From: JAKAWM01 sp049966695
Lineage (GTDB): Bacteria; Actinomycetota; Acidimicrobiia; Acidimicrobiales; Palsa-688
Length of the DNA stretch: 24,690 bases
Reading direction: 5' to 3'
Assembly (NCBI GenBank): GCA_049966695.1
Contig: JBMFUG010000035.1
Span: 1-24,690, forward strand
Shown: positions 8,527 to 17,190 of the stretch, piece by piece
Layout of the letters: each line of letters begins with the position of its first letter
Position numbering within the stretch: position 1 is the stretch's first letter
Program-made: the position numbers and the translations under genes
The notes under the pieces: model-generated
The model's input: the letters and a program-made list of their open reading frames with translations, nothing else
The model's database searches: none
Told to the model about the DNA's origin: nothing

Positions 8527-10161
8527 ATGAGCTTTCCCATCTTGGACGTGCTCGTGTTCTTGCCCTTGGGCGCTGCCGTGGCCGTGGCATCGTTACCCCG
8601 GCGGCAACCGGCAACCCTGGCGAAATGGTTGGCTCTGGTAGCTGGCATCGCCGAGTTCGGCTTTGCAGTCTGGATGGTGGTCGCCTTCAAGACCGGCAAC
8701 AACCACGCCGGCTTCCAGTTCACCACCCGCCAGTCATGGTTCGGGCCTCTCGGCATCTCTTGGTACTTGGGCGTAGACGGCATTTCCCTGTTCTTGGTCG
8801 CCATGACCGCCTTGCTTTTCCCCATAGCGATGGCGACCAGGCCGAGCCCCGGGACAAGCACACCAAGGTCTTACCTGGGCTGGATGTTGTTGCTCGAATC
8901 GGCCTGCATGGCCACCTTCCTTTCGCTCGACGCCTTTTTGTTCTTTGTCGCCTTCGAAGTGACCCTGGTGCCGGGTTATTTCGTCATCTTGGGGGGCAGC
9001 GGGCCTCGACGTGGTTATGCAGCCACGAAGTTCTTCCTCTATACCTTCGCCGGGTCAGCCTTCCTCTTCGTCGGCATCTTGGCTACCTACTTGCTCGTGT
9101 CCGCGAAGATGCCTCCTGGCAGCACGGGCTCGTTCGACATCATCACCCTGGCCCGAGGTGCCATGCGGCTGCCCCTGGCCGACCAAGAACTGCTGCTCTT
9201 GGCTTTCGGGGTAGCTTTTGCCGTCAAGATGCCGCTGGTCCCGTTCCACACTTGGATGCCAGACGCCTACACCCAGGCTCCGACCGGGGGCTCGATGGTG
9301 CTCTCGGGGATCCTCTTCAAGCTCGGCGCCTACGGAATATTGCGCTGGGGTATTTTCCTTTTCCCCCGTGCTGCGGTCAACTTGGCCCCGATAGCTCTCA
9401 GCTTGGCTGTCGCTGGGATCATATGGGGCTCGGTGGTAGCTGCGGTGCAGCGTGACCTTAAGCGCCTGGTTGCTTATGGGACTGTTGCCGGCGTGGGCTT
9501 CATAGTCGTGGGCCTCTTCGGGTTTACCGTGGAGGGCATCACAGGCGGGGTGGTCGAGATGGTGAACCACGGCCTGTCCACAGGCGGCCTTTTCTTGCTG
9601 GTCGGCATGGTCTGGGAAAGACGCCGTACCCACGAGCTAAAGGAGCTGGGCGGGCTCCAGACAGTCGCACCCGTTTTAGGCTGGGTTTTCATGGCGGTTA
9701 TGCTCTCCGCGATAGGCCTGCCCGGGCTCAATGGTTTTGTCGGGGAGCTGCTCGTGCTATTGGGCACCTTCATAACCCATCGCTGGTGGGCAGTCGTCGC
9801 CACGAGCGGGGTCCTGCTAAGTGCCGTTTACCTATTGTGGGCTTACCAAAGAGTGTTCCATGGGCCAGCCAGGGCAGTGAACGCTGGCATCCGGGACATG
9901 ACTTGGGCGGAGCGGACGGCGATCGCCCCGTTGTTGGCCGGGATCATCTTTATCGGCGTCTACCCACAGCCCCTGCTCTCGCGGGTCCAGCCGGCGGTGG
10001 AGCACCTGATAGCCCACGTCGAGTACGCCGACCCGAGCCTGAAGATCCCAGCCGGCGGCGTGGGGCACGGCACCTTTGCCGTGCCCGCCGACCAGGTAGT
10101 AGACGTACCGGCGGTCACCACCGCTAGTGCTGCCTCTAGCACCAGGGGTCGGTCGTGGTAA
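8527..10161 (+). CDS. nuoM: NADH-quinone oxidoreductase subunit M
   Basis: NuoM is the middle antiporter-like proton-pumping subunit of complex I. The 544-aa protein has E144 in helix 5 (VAFEVTLVPGYF) and K234 in helix 7 (AVKMPLVPFHTWMPDAY). Both have the same numbering as the functionally important residues known from Escherichia coli NuoM. Many membrane helices run throughout, and a short Pro/Val/Ala-rich tail ends the protein. The ATG at 8527 is preceded by GGGGAG at a good distance, so its start is one of the best supported in the operon. The stop at 10159-10161 overlaps the longest nuoN reading frame by 7 bp. Confidence 0.96.
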   Translation: MSFPILDVLVFLPLGAAVAVASLPRRQPATLAKWLALVAGIAEFGFAVWMVVAFKTGNNHAGFQFTTRQSWFGPLGISWYLGVDGISLFLVAMTALLFPIAMATRPSPGTSTPRSYLGWMLLLESACMATFLSLDAFLFFVAFEVTLVPGYFVILGGSGPRRGYAATKFFLYTFAGSAFLFVGILATYLLVSAKMPPGSTGSFDIITLARGAMRLPLADQELLLLAFGVAFAVKMPLVPFHTWMPDAYTQAPTGGSMVLSGILFKLGAYGILRWGIFLFPRAAVNLAPIALSLAVAGIIWGSVVAAVQRDLKRLVAYGTVAGVGFIVVGLFGFTVEGITGGVVEMVNHGLSTGGLFLLVGMVWERRRTHELKELGGLQTVAPVLGWVFMAVMLSAIGLPGLNGFVGELLVLLGTFITHRWWAVVATSGVLLSAVYLLWAYQRVFHGPARAVNAGIRDMTWAERTAIAPLLAGIIFIGVYPQPLLSRVQPAVEHLIAHVEYADPSLKIPAGGVGHGTFAVPADQVVDVPAVTTASAASSTRGRSW

Positions 10162-11894
10162 CCGGCCTGTGGGCAGCCGGCTCGGGCTGCACGATAAGCA
10201 ACCAGATCACTTCGGAGGCGAAGGTCTCAGGGCTGTGCACCGCGAAGGGGTCTTTGTCCATCCCTGTTGAGTACCGTTCCATAGCCCCAGTCATGATCTT
10301 GGGCGTGGCGGCCTTGGTCGTCCTCGTGCTTGCTGCCACTCTCCCCAAACGGCGCTACCCGGGCCTGTGGGCCGCTCTCGCGACGTTGGCCGGTACGGGT
10401 GTCGCGATAGACGGGGTGGTGCAGTGGGTAAACCTCAACAACACTGCCAACACCGCTCTCACGGTTGGTGGCCAGGTGCTCTACGACCATTTCAGCGCCT
10501 TCTTCGCGATCCTCATTGGCTGTGCCACTGCCTTGGGGGCGCTCGTAGCAGACGGTTACCTAACGCGAGAAGCTCTGGACGGGCCCGAGCCCTACGTGCT
10601 CATGCTGCTGAGCTCGGCGGGCGGGGTGCTAATGGCGGAGGCCGCTGGTCTCATAACGCTTTTCCTGGGCCTTGAGGTGCTTTCTATTTCGCTTTACACC
10701 TTGACCGCCTACCATCACCGCCGGGCCGCGTCTGGAGAGGCAGGGCTAAAGTACTTCATCCTCGGGTCGTTCTCCTCGGCCGTTTTCATCTACGGCGTCG
10801 CCCTCACCTACGGCGCCACGGGTTCGACTCAGTACTTCGAGATATTCCACTTCCTCACCGGTACGGCCGTCGTGCATGACGGGATCCTGCTAGCGGGCAT
10901 GGCCCTGCTCATCGCTGGGCTCGGCTTCAAGGTCGCTGCGGTGCCGTTTCACTTCTGGACGCCGGACGTCTACCAAGGTGCGCCGGCCCCATTTGTCGGC
11001 TACATGGCCGCGGTTGCCAAAGCAGCTGGGTTTGCGGGCCTCCTGCGGGTGCTCATGCTGGCGCTGCCCACCGAAGTCTCCGTTTGGAGACCCGCCATTT
11101 GGGTGCTGGCGACAGCTTCTGTCCTGGTGGGCTCGGTGCTGGCGCTCGTCCAGTCCGACCTGAAGAGGATGCTCGCGTACTCGACTATCAGCCAGGCTGG
11201 TTACGTGCTGATCGCCCTCCAGGCCGGTACTCAGCAAGGGTGGTCAGCGGCCGCGTTTTACCTTTTTACGTACACGTTCATGGTCGTCGGCACCTTTGCG
11301 GTCATAAGCGTCGTGCAGGGCAGAGGTGAGGCCCGCAACGACCTTGGCTCCATCAGGGGCCTGGCCATGCGGAGCCCCTGGCTGGCAGGGAGCATGCTGG
11401 TGCTCCTGCTGGCTCAAGCTGGCGTACCTCTTACCAGCGGTTTTCTTGGTAAATGGGTCGTCATCTCGGCTGTTATAGGCAAGGGCCAGTACGAGCTGGC
11501 GCTGATCGGCATGTTGGGCGCGGCGGTCGCGGCCTTCATCTACCTGCGCATCGCTCTTTTGATGTACATGCCGCCCACCGAGGTAGCTGCCGGCGAGGAA
11601 GTACAAGCTGTCCCAGGCGCGTCCGGCCAAGGGCAAATGGCTGCTGGAGGCGACGCCCTGTCCGTCCAACCGGCTGGCGGGACGGCAGTGGGCGACCTTT
11701 TGGCAATGGCAACCGCTGGGCTTGCTGCGGCTGGCACGGTCGTCACCCTCCGAGCGCCGTCGGCGGCCCGCTTGCGCGTGCCTCGGGCGACTGCAGCTGT
11801 CTTGGCCGTCTGCGTAGCCTTCACGATATTCGCCGGCGTTTCCACCCCGGTCCTGTCGCTTGCGCATTCCATCGGTTTGACCTGGGCCCCATAG
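10155..11894 (+). CDS. nuoN: NADH-quinone oxidoreductase subunit N
   Basis: NuoN is the third antiporter-like subunit of the membrane arm, next to NuoK. The 579-aa frame has the family signatures LEVLSISLYTLTAY (helix-5 Glu) and GFKVAAVPFHFWTPDVYQGA (helix-7 Lys), and SDLKRMLAYSTISQAGY further on. The start is uncertain. GTG 10155 adds about 33 unconserved, Cys-containing residues. TTG 10254 follows AAGGGG by only 3 nt but begins the protein just before the first conserved helix. A polar loop with Ala/Gly repeats (about 475-520) separates the last helices. The gene ends the operon, and its stop is 2 bp from the stop of the convergent minus-strand gene. I see no strong T-tailed terminator between them. 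Confidence 0.95.
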   Translation: MVTGLWAAGSGCTISNQITSEAKVSGLCTAKGSLSIPVEYRSIAPVMILGVAALVVLVLAATLPKRRYPGLWAALATLAGTGVAIDGVVQWVNLNNTANTALTVGGQVLYDHFSAFFAILIGCATALGALVADGYLTREALDGPEPYVLMLLSSAGGVLMAEAAGLITLFLGLEVLSISLYTLTAYHHRRAASGEAGLKYFILGSFSSAVFIYGVALTYGATGSTQYFEIFHFLTGTAVVHDGILLAGMALLIAGLGFKVAAVPFHFWTPDVYQGAPAPFVGYMAAVAKAAGFAGLLRVLMLALPTEVSVWRPAIWVLATASVLVGSVLALVQSDLKRMLAYSTISQAGYVLIALQAGTQQGWSAAAFYLFTYTFMVVGTFAVISVVQGRGEARNDLGSIRGLAMRSPWLAGSMLVLLLAQAGVPLTSGFLGKWVVISAVIGKGQYELALIGMLGAAVAAFIYLRIALLMYMPPTEVAAGEEVQAVPGASGQGQMAAGGDALSVQPAGGTAVGDLLAMATAGLAAAGTVVTLRAPSAARLRVPRATAAVLAVCVAFTIFAGVSTPVLSLAHSIGLTWAP

Positions 11895-11896
11895 GC

Positions 11897-14800
11897 CTAG
11901 AGCGCTGGCCCTTCGGGCGAGCTGGCGGCTCGAGCCTGTTGGCGCGTTGAGGGCACCAAGAACCGCCCGATCACGGGTAGCTCCCAGAACGACTCGGCCC
12001 GGGCCACCGCCAAGGCCGCTGGCAGCGCGTGCTCAGGTGAATCGTAAACTGCGTAGCGGGGTTGCCACTTTGGGTCGTACTTGGCGTTGAAACGCCACAG
12101 CGACTCGATCTGCATTGACCCGCTCATCCTTCGAAGCAACCAAGCTTGCACGCGCTTGGGCAAGCCCTCTCCCGCTTCTCCCGCCAACACCGCGCGCATC
12201 GTAGCGAAGTTGAGGCCTAAGGCCTCGTAACCGCGTTCTTTTAGGTACCTGATCGTCTCCACTACGGCGAAATCGATGAGGCCGTTTGGGTGCCTCCCGT
12301 CATCGCGGCGCATCAAGTCGAGGGAGTACCCGACGATGGCAGGTGCCGGCACGTACTGGCAAAAGGCGACTGCCCGGCCGCTGCCCGGTGCCCGTACCAC
12401 AGCCAGGAGCAGCCCCTCGTCTTTCGGGTCGAAGATCCGGCCAAGCGTCATGGAAAAACCCCGTTCTGCACCTCCCCGTCGGCTTTTGGTCATCACGTCG
12501 CCCAGCTCGCTGGCAAGCTCGGGGCCCGCTTGGGCGGGGTCGTGGAAGGAGATGGTGTAGCCGTAGCGGGCCACGCGGTTGACCGCTTGACGAAGCCCCT
12601 TGAACCTACCCCCGTCCAGGTTGAAACGGCCTATTTCGACTACTGCTTCATCTCCTACGTAAAGGTCGCGCATGCCGGTGGCGCGGTAGATAGGCAGCCA
12701 CTCCTCTGCCGCTCCTAGCACAGCTAAAGCCCAGCCATTTGCGTCCGCAAACTCGTGAAAAGCTCTCCACGCCATCTCGCGTTCGGACGTCGGTCCCACC
12801 GGGTCGGGGGAAACCAGGCAGGTCCCGCTGTAAATGGCGTAGGCCACCACCGTGCTGCCCGAGAAGAAGAACTGCTTGTCTGAGCGCAGAGCGAAGTAGT
12901 CCAACGTGCCCGCCCCGTAGCGGCGCACTATTTCACGGGCGCGTTCCAGCTCGCGCCCAGCGTGGGGCGAGCGGTTCACTACTGGGCGGAAGACGGCCGA
13001 AATGGCGACCAGCACGATCGCGGCTGTCACGGCGAACATGGCAGGGCTGAAAAAGTCGTTTAGAGGATCAGGGAGAGGCACGTGACGCACCCCACCCATG
13101 CGCTCGACCGTGGCCAAGAAAGCCTGTCCCCAGGTGATCCTGCCCGGCTTGTGGTGCAAAGTTGCGCTGTACCAGGAGCTAGCTTCTAAGGCCAGGCTGC
13201 CAGCCAGCACCGATAGGCCAAAAATGCCTGCCAGCGTGCCGATGGCACGCCATAGTGGGCGCAACGGCGGTAAGTCGCTCGAAGCCTTGAAGGATGCCCG
13301 GTTGAGCCAGAGGTAGCCGGCTGTGGCGAACGCGACGGCCGCGGCGGCTGGGCTTGCCGCTCGCACCAGGTCCAGCGCTCCTGTTGCCACGAGCGTGGCC
13401 TGGCAAACGACGTAGGCGCGGTGCTGGCCCCTTCGGATACCCCGGGCCAGCACGAGCAGGCCCACCCCGGCCAGTGCGGCCAGTACGCCGGCCGCCTGGG
13501 GTACGACCAGGGGTACGAACTGGCGCAGTGCCCTCAGGCGGTGGGCCAAGGGTGCCGAAAGCGCCACCACCAGAGACAAAAAGCCAGCGAGGCCCACCAC
13601 CATGGCAGCTGCCCGCCGAGCCCGCCGGTGCGTCGCGCTGGGGGCGGGGAGAGGTGGCCACTGCTCGCCTCTCGGGAAGCTCGCCAATAGCAGGGGTTGC
13701 GGCCCGCCCAGCTCACGCGAGCGCGGTTCGCACGAGCGCTTTGGCGGGCCAGCCAGTAGGCGTTCGGCGAGGGTGGCCCCGGCAACTGCTTGCTCTTTGT
13801 GCATCAAACGAGCATGTAGCTCGTTGCCACCGTCGATCTCGACCCAACCAAGGTGCCTCTTAGCGAGGAAGGGCGAGGGCAGCCCGAGACCGCCCAGGCG
13901 GGGGGCCGTTTCGCTTACAACTTCTGAACAGCAGCCTGGGTTTGCATAGAAGCCAAGCTGGCTGGGGCTGCCAGGCGCGGGGAGATGTTGGGCAGACAGC
14001 TCTGGACGTCCGGTGCAACCACTTACCAGGCCGGCCCAGCCGAGGTCCACCAGGTCGCGCGATCGTGCGCGGCCAGCCTCGTTCAAGTCTTTGGGCTCGC
14101 AAGGGCGCCACGAGAAAGCCGACCAAACTTGCCTCACGAAGGTCAGGCCGATCGTCAGCAGGACGACCAGCTCAAGGACAGCGACCGCCGCCACGCTCGC
14201 CCTGATCGCACCAGCCACGTCTTTGGTAGCCCGGAACGGCGCCACCGGCAAACGCAGGGCCAGGACGACGGCCAAGAACGGTAGCACAAGCAGCCAGAGC
14301 CGCCTCCCGAGCTGTCGGTAGACCAGCCGGGACACGACGAACCGAGGAAGTGCGGCTGGGTCGTCGAGATCGTCTATGCCCGCTAACCAGCTGCTCGTAC
14401 TGCCTTGCCAGAGCCCTGGCACGACACCGGCCAGGCGCTGGGCCACACGCGGCATGAAGTACTGCACCGGAGCACCTGTCGGGGGTTCTGCCGGTTCGAC
14501 CCTGACACGGCTCGTGCCCGCAGTGGTCCGCATCTCTGCGGCTACCGCTCCGGCGACCTCGACGCCTGCCAGCTGTTCCAACAGGGCAACTGACGAGGGC
14601 GAGCCCTTGAGCCAGGCATCACGGCTCCCCGGGAGCACCACGGCTTTCCTTCCCGGGACGCAGCTGAAAGCCCGCAGCGCCGTTACTAGCAGCGGGTGGG
14701 CGTCCAGGGACGCGGCTAAGCACTGCGGCCCACCTTGCGCCGGCCTGCGGCGGTCTGGGCCACCAAAGTCGAAGAGGTCCCCGGCGATGACCACGGCCCC

Positions 14801-14944
14801 GGGGCCGTCCCACGCACCGATCGCGCGGGACACCTCCTCTACCGCTTGTGCCGTGGCCTCAGTGGCGGCAACACCCAACCTGAGACCCGAGAACACCACC
14901 AGGCGCGCTCCTACCGGGAGGTCTAGTAGGAGCTCTTCTTCCAC
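11897..14944 (-). CDS. Large membrane protein: degenerate metallophosphoesterase-like domain fused to MprF/DUF2156 aminoacyl-phosphatidylglycerol synthase-like domain
   Basis: The 1015-aa product has two halves. Residues 1-400 resemble a calcineurin-like metallophosphoesterase interrupted by two membrane helices (about 216-234 and 246-271). GDLFDF (55-60) keeps one metal motif. However, the first motif is SGLRLG rather than DxH, the usual GNHD is GSRD (106-109), and the usual GHTH is GCTG (309-312), so catalysis is unlikely. Residues 446-654 carry about six membrane helices. Residues 663-985 match the DUF2156/MprF C-terminal domain (EIVRRYGAGTLDYFALRSDK). In MprF and LysX proteins this domain transfers an amino acid from tRNA to phosphatidylglycerol. 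The expected role is therefore modification of membrane lipid charge. The GTG start at 14944 has no clear ribosome site. The convergent nuoN stop is 2 bp away, and the HAD gene diverges upstream. Confidence 0.85.
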   Translation of the reverse strand: MEEELLLDLPVGARLVVFSGLRLGVAATEATAQAVEEVSRAIGAWDGPGAVVIAGDLFDFGGPDRRRPAQGGPQCLAASLDAHPLLVTALRAFSCVPGRKAVVLPGSRDAWLKGSPSSVALLEQLAGVEVAGAVAAEMRTTAGTSRVRVEPAEPPTGAPVQYFMPRVAQRLAGVVPGLWQGSTSSWLAGIDDLDDPAALPRFVVSRLVYRQLGRRLWLLVLPFLAVVLALRLPVAPFRATKDVAGAIRASVAAVAVLELVVLLTIGLTFVRQVWSAFSWRPCEPKDLNEAGRARSRDLVDLGWAGLVSGCTGRPELSAQHLPAPGSPSQLGFYANPGCCSEVVSETAPRLGGLGLPSPFLAKRHLGWVEIDGGNELHARLMHKEQAVAGATLAERLLAGPPKRSCEPRSRELGGPQPLLLASFPRGEQWPPLPAPSATHRRARRAAAMVVGLAGFLSLVVALSAPLAHRLRALRQFVPLVVPQAAGVLAALAGVGLLVLARGIRRGQHRAYVVCQATLVATGALDLVRAASPAAAAVAFATAGYLWLNRASFKASSDLPPLRPLWRAIGTLAGIFGLSVLAGSLALEASSWYSATLHHKPGRITWGQAFLATVERMGGVRHVPLPDPLNDFFSPAMFAVTAAIVLVAISAVFRPVVNRSPHAGRELERAREIVRRYGAGTLDYFALRSDKQFFFSGSTVVAYAIYSGTCLVSPDPVGPTSEREMAWRAFHEFADANGWALAVLGAAEEWLPIYRATGMRDLYVGDEAVVEIGRFNLDGGRFKGLRQAVNRVARYGYTISFHDPAQAGPELASELGDVMTKSRRGGAERGFSMTLGRIFDPKDEGLLLAVVRAPGSGRAVAFCQYVPAPAIVGYSLDLMRRDDGRHPNGLIDFAVVETIRYLKERGYEALGLNFATMRAVLAGEAGEGLPKRVQAWLLRRMSGSMQIESLWRFNAKYDPKWQPRYAVYDSPEHALPAALAVARAESFWELPVIGRFLVPSTRQQARAASSPEGPAL

Positions 14945-14949
14945 CGGTC

Positions 14950-14955
14950 TATTGT
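14950..14955 (+). promoter_or_regulatory. Candidate -10 box (TATTGT) for a leaderless transcript
   Basis: TATTGT lies 6 nt before the ATG at 14962, the spacing expected if transcription starts at that ATG. It is in the short divergent space between the large minus-strand gene and the HAD phosphatase gene. I see no convincing -35 box. The call rests on position and on the AT-rich patch. Confidence 0.35.
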
Positions 14956-14961
14956 TGCCTC

Positions 14962-15024
14962 ATGAGCGCGATGGCGGCTTCCCTTTTTGGCGGTTTGCCC
15001 GAGCCCCTGACCGCGGGCCCATGA
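14962..15024 (+). CDS. Possible 20-aa leader ORF coupled to the HAD phosphatase gene
   Basis: A short frame starts at ATG 14962, 6 nt after a TATTGT box, and ends in a TGA (15022-15024) that overlaps the ATG at 15021 of the next gene as ATGA. This is the coupling geometry of real operon junctions in the window. The peptide is unremarkable, mostly small and hydrophobic residues with no regulatory codon run. It could be a translated leader. It could also be the true N-terminus of the next protein separated by a sequence error, or chance. Confidence 0.3.
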   Translation: MSAMAASLFGGLPEPLTAGP

Positions 15025-15572
15025 TTGCAGGGCCTGTGGCCGGAGAGCCCATGGGCGCAGGGCTCGCTGGCCAGCATAGAGCTGAGCAGCGGCCTGGCGC
15101 CTTATGGATATGGCGTGGCGATGAACCTGGCCCCGGACCGGCCGTAGCGTTCGACCTCGACGGAGTGCTCTCAGACGGGTCTGCCAGGCGTCATTACCTG
15201 AGCGGTAGCAACCCTGATTGGGACGCGTTCTTGGCAGGCGTGGGAGACGACCCTTTGATCGAGGAAACTGCTTGCCTTTTGTCCCTGCTGGACCGGTCTC
15301 TTGCCGTGGTGCTGCTCACGGGTAGGCCAGCAAGAGTTGGCAGGGTGACGCTGGAGTGGCTGTCTGGGCACCAATTGCGTTGGGACCTGATGGTCATGCG
15401 CCTTGACGGGGACTATAGGCCAGCCGCCGTGTTCAAGGAGCAAGCAGTTAGAGCGCTACGGGCCAGCGGCCTCGACATCAAGTTGTACTTCGAGGACGAC
15501 AGGCGCACGGTCGAGCTGCTCCGCACAGAGGGGCTTCCGACCATGTACGTCCACTCCGGCTACTACGACTGA
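15021..15572 (+). CDS. HAD-superfamily phosphatase (polynucleotide-kinase-phosphatase-like)
   Basis: The 183-aa product has all four HAD-superfamily motifs. Motif I is AFDLDGVLSDG, with the nucleophilic and acid/base Asp. Motif II is LLTGRP. The Lys motif is in FKEQAVRAL, and the acidic motif IV is YFEDDRR. The arrangement, with a short cap-less fold and the EDD near the C-terminus, resembles phosphatase domains of bacterial polynucleotide kinase-phosphatases and other small HAD phosphatases. The substrate cannot be told from sequence. An upstream extension of the same frame is ruled out as coding because it runs antisense through the large minus-strand gene. ATG 15021 is chosen for its ATGA overlap with a leader ORF. 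ATG 15051, preceded by GGAGAG, is an alternative. No partner gene shares its transcript. Confidence 0.8.
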   Translation: MIAGPVAGEPMGAGLAGQHRAEQRPGALWIWRGDEPGPGPAVAFDLDGVLSDGSARRHYLSGSNPDWDAFLAGVGDDPLIEETACLLSLLDRSLAVVLLTGRPARVGRVTLEWLSGHQLRWDLMVMRLDGDYRPAAVFKEQAVRALRASGLDIKLYFEDDRRTVELLRTEGLPTMYVHSGYYD

Positions 15573-15785
15573 ACCCCGCCCACGACTGGCCGACATGACC
15601 ACGTCGGCGAGCGCAAGCTTGGCTTTTTGGGCTAGGAGGAGCTCAGGTGCTCCGCCGACCCGTTGGCCACCTCGAGCGCTGGCCCCTTGGCTACATGGCT
15701 TCTGGCCGGCTCCGTGCGCTGCAAGGCACAGTTGGCGCGCTTCGAACGGCCGCACCCTGCTTAGCTTGCGTTCAGGATAAGGCGG

Positions 15786-15791
15786 TACGAT
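15786..15791 (+). promoter_or_regulatory. Weak candidate -10 box (TACGAT) upstream of htpX
   Basis: TACGAT lies about 20 nt before the htpX start at 15812, leaving room for a short leader with the AAGAGAGG ribosome site. A TTGCGT-like hexamer upstream has a spacer of only about 14 nt, so the promoter call is tentative. The rest of the 239-bp gap from 15573 holds a small GGAGC/GCTCC hairpin (about 15641-15656) without a T-run, and no gene that I can support. Confidence 0.3.
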
Positions 15792-15811
15792 TGGCTAAGA
15801 GAGGTATGCAC

Positions 15812-16687
15812 ATGAACCGCAACAACATCAAAACCGTTATCCTGCTCGCTGGGCTCGGCGGGCTGTGCATCGGGATCGGGGCCATCTTCGGCCAGAGCGG
15901 CCTGATCATAGGGCTGCTGATCGGCCTTGTCTTCGTAGGGGGATCCTACTGGTTCTCCGACAAGATCGCGATCAGGGCTGCGCGTGCCTTCCCTGTTTCA
16001 GAGGCGCAGATGCCCCAGTACTACGAGATCATGCGCGACCTCACAACGCGTGCCGGCATGCCCATGCCCAGGCTTTACGTGTCCCCGGCTGCCCAGCCTA
16101 ACGCTTTCGCTACAGGTCGCAACCCGCGCCACGCGGCCGTGGCTGTAACTCAGGGCATCTTGGAGATTTGCACCTGGAACGAGCTGAGGGGCGTCCTGGC
16201 CCATGAGCTCAGCCACGTGCGCAACCGAGACATCTTGATCTCGTCTGTGGCGGCCTCCATCGCTATGGGCATCACCTTTCTTGCCCGGATGGCCGCTTGG
16301 AGCGGGCTCTTCTTCGGCGGGCTGGGAGGAGGTAACCGCCGCAACCCGGAGGACAATATTCTGGGCTTGCTGGCGACCATCATCTTGGCGCCGTTGGCGG
16401 CCATGCTGCTCCAGCTGGCGCTTTCCAGGAGCCGTGAGTACGAGGCGGACCGCGCCGGCGCAAGGTTGATAGGCGACGGCGAGCCCCTGGCATCAGCCCT
16501 GGCCAAGCTAGACAGGGCAGCGCGCCACATCCCAATGCCCGGGGTGCCAAAAGAGGTAGCCGGTCTCTTCATTGTCAACCCGTTGGCTGGCCGGCGGGTG
16601 AGGATGGCGAACTTGTTCAGTGACCACCCGCCCACTGAGAAGCGCATCGCCCGGCTGCGCTCTGGGGACTGGGCTCGCCGGTTCTGA
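15812..16687 (+). CDS. htpX: Membrane-bound zinc metalloprotease HtpX
   Basis: HtpX is an M48-family protease of the cytoplasmic membrane that degrades damaged or misfolded membrane proteins. The 291-aa product has two N-terminal membrane helices (about 9-45) and the zinc motif HELSH (H131, E132, H135). The third ligand candidate is E209 in SREYEAD, and two further helices lie between them (about 141-200). Length and order match the family. ATG 15812 is chosen over ATG 15806 because AAGAGAGG ends at 15804, leaving 7 nt to 15812 but only 1 nt to 15806. The gene stands alone on the plus strand. No heat-shock operator was recognised upstream. Confidence 0.95.
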   Translation: MNRNNIKTVILLAGLGGLCIGIGAIFGQSGLIIGLLIGLVFVGGSYWFSDKIAIRAARAFPVSEAQMPQYYEIMRDLTTRAGMPMPRLYVSPAAQPNAFATGRNPRHAAVAVTQGILEICTWNELRGVLAHELSHVRNRDILISSVAASIAMGITFLARMAAWSGLFFGGLGGGNRRNPEDNILGLLATIILAPLAAMLLQLALSRSREYEADRAGARLIGDGEPLASALAKLDRAARHIPMPGVPKEVAGLFIVNPLAGRRVRMANLFSDHPPTEKRIARLRSGDWARRF

Positions 16688-16803
16688 GGCTGTGCTTGCC
16701 CGGTAATAGGTGCGGCTTGATCTTCTGAATGCTGGAACTGGCGGGACGAACGTCACGGGCTTGACAGCACCTCGACGAGGTCCCGGCCAAAGCGAGCGGT
16801 CCC

Positions 16804-16823
16804 CGTTGCCTTATAGGGCAACG
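16804..16823. repeat. Perfect 7-bp inverted repeat at the 3' end of the vapC-like remnant
   Basis: CGTTGCC (16804-16810) and GGCAACG (16817-16823) form a hairpin with a 6-nt loop. It overlaps the stop codon region of the minus-strand vapC remnant and lies 116 bp past the htpX stop. No T-run follows on either strand, so a role as a rho-independent terminator is doubtful. Confidence 0.4.
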
Positions 16824-17190
16824 ATGTTGGCCGTAGGGCCAAGTCGTCGCAAGTCGTCCTGTTTGCAGGTCACGGTCGTTCCGCCCAAGGCTCGTGCCAG
16901 TAGGACGACCGATGTGCCTACGATGTCGGCTGTCCCAGTGGCGCCGCACAGTTGCCCAATGGCGCGGGCGTTGTCAGCGTCCAGGGGGTCGACCGTCACG
17001 CTGTCAGCCCGGGTGGTACGCGCAAGGCGGACCTGTCGCGCAGGGTTGCGCCAGACTTGCGATAGGGGCCAGCAGGCATGTGCACCTGATCAGTTAGTCC
17101 CAATAAGGTTTGCACGTAGCGGTCGGCGCGTCCTATGGCGATGAAAGCCCCCGTGTCCAGGATTACAGGCCGAGGACGCTTCGAGCCCAC
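16811..17190 (-). pseudogene. Frameshifted VapC-like PIN-domain toxin remnant
   Basis: PIN-domain toxins of VapBC systems are ribonucleases. The N-terminal part (VILDTGAFIAIGRADRYVQTLL) is read in one frame from about 17175, and the C-terminal part (VDPLDADNARAIGQLCG, then VVLLARALGG) in another frame ending at 16811. The second frame can be followed back to LSQVWRNPARQVRLARTTRADSV. The break is therefore a single missing base at a C run near 17064-17070. In addition the usual ADVVDA segment is ADIVGT, with one acidic residue replaced by Gly, and no good start codon exists at the expected position (GTA where GTG would be natural). The toxin is very probably inactive. A sequencing error could explain the frameshift alone but not the other changes. 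Confidence 0.75.

Noticed and set aside
14376..15020. Long plus-strand extension of the HAD phosphatase frame
   Set aside because: It runs antisense through the N-terminal coding region of the large minus-strand gene, has no conserved sequence, and the HAD domain begins only after 15130.
11900..15685. 12-bp direct repeat GAGCGCTGGCCC at 11900 and 15674
   Set aside because: A single match of this length is expected by chance in GC-rich sequence of this size, and the flanks do not match beyond a few bases.
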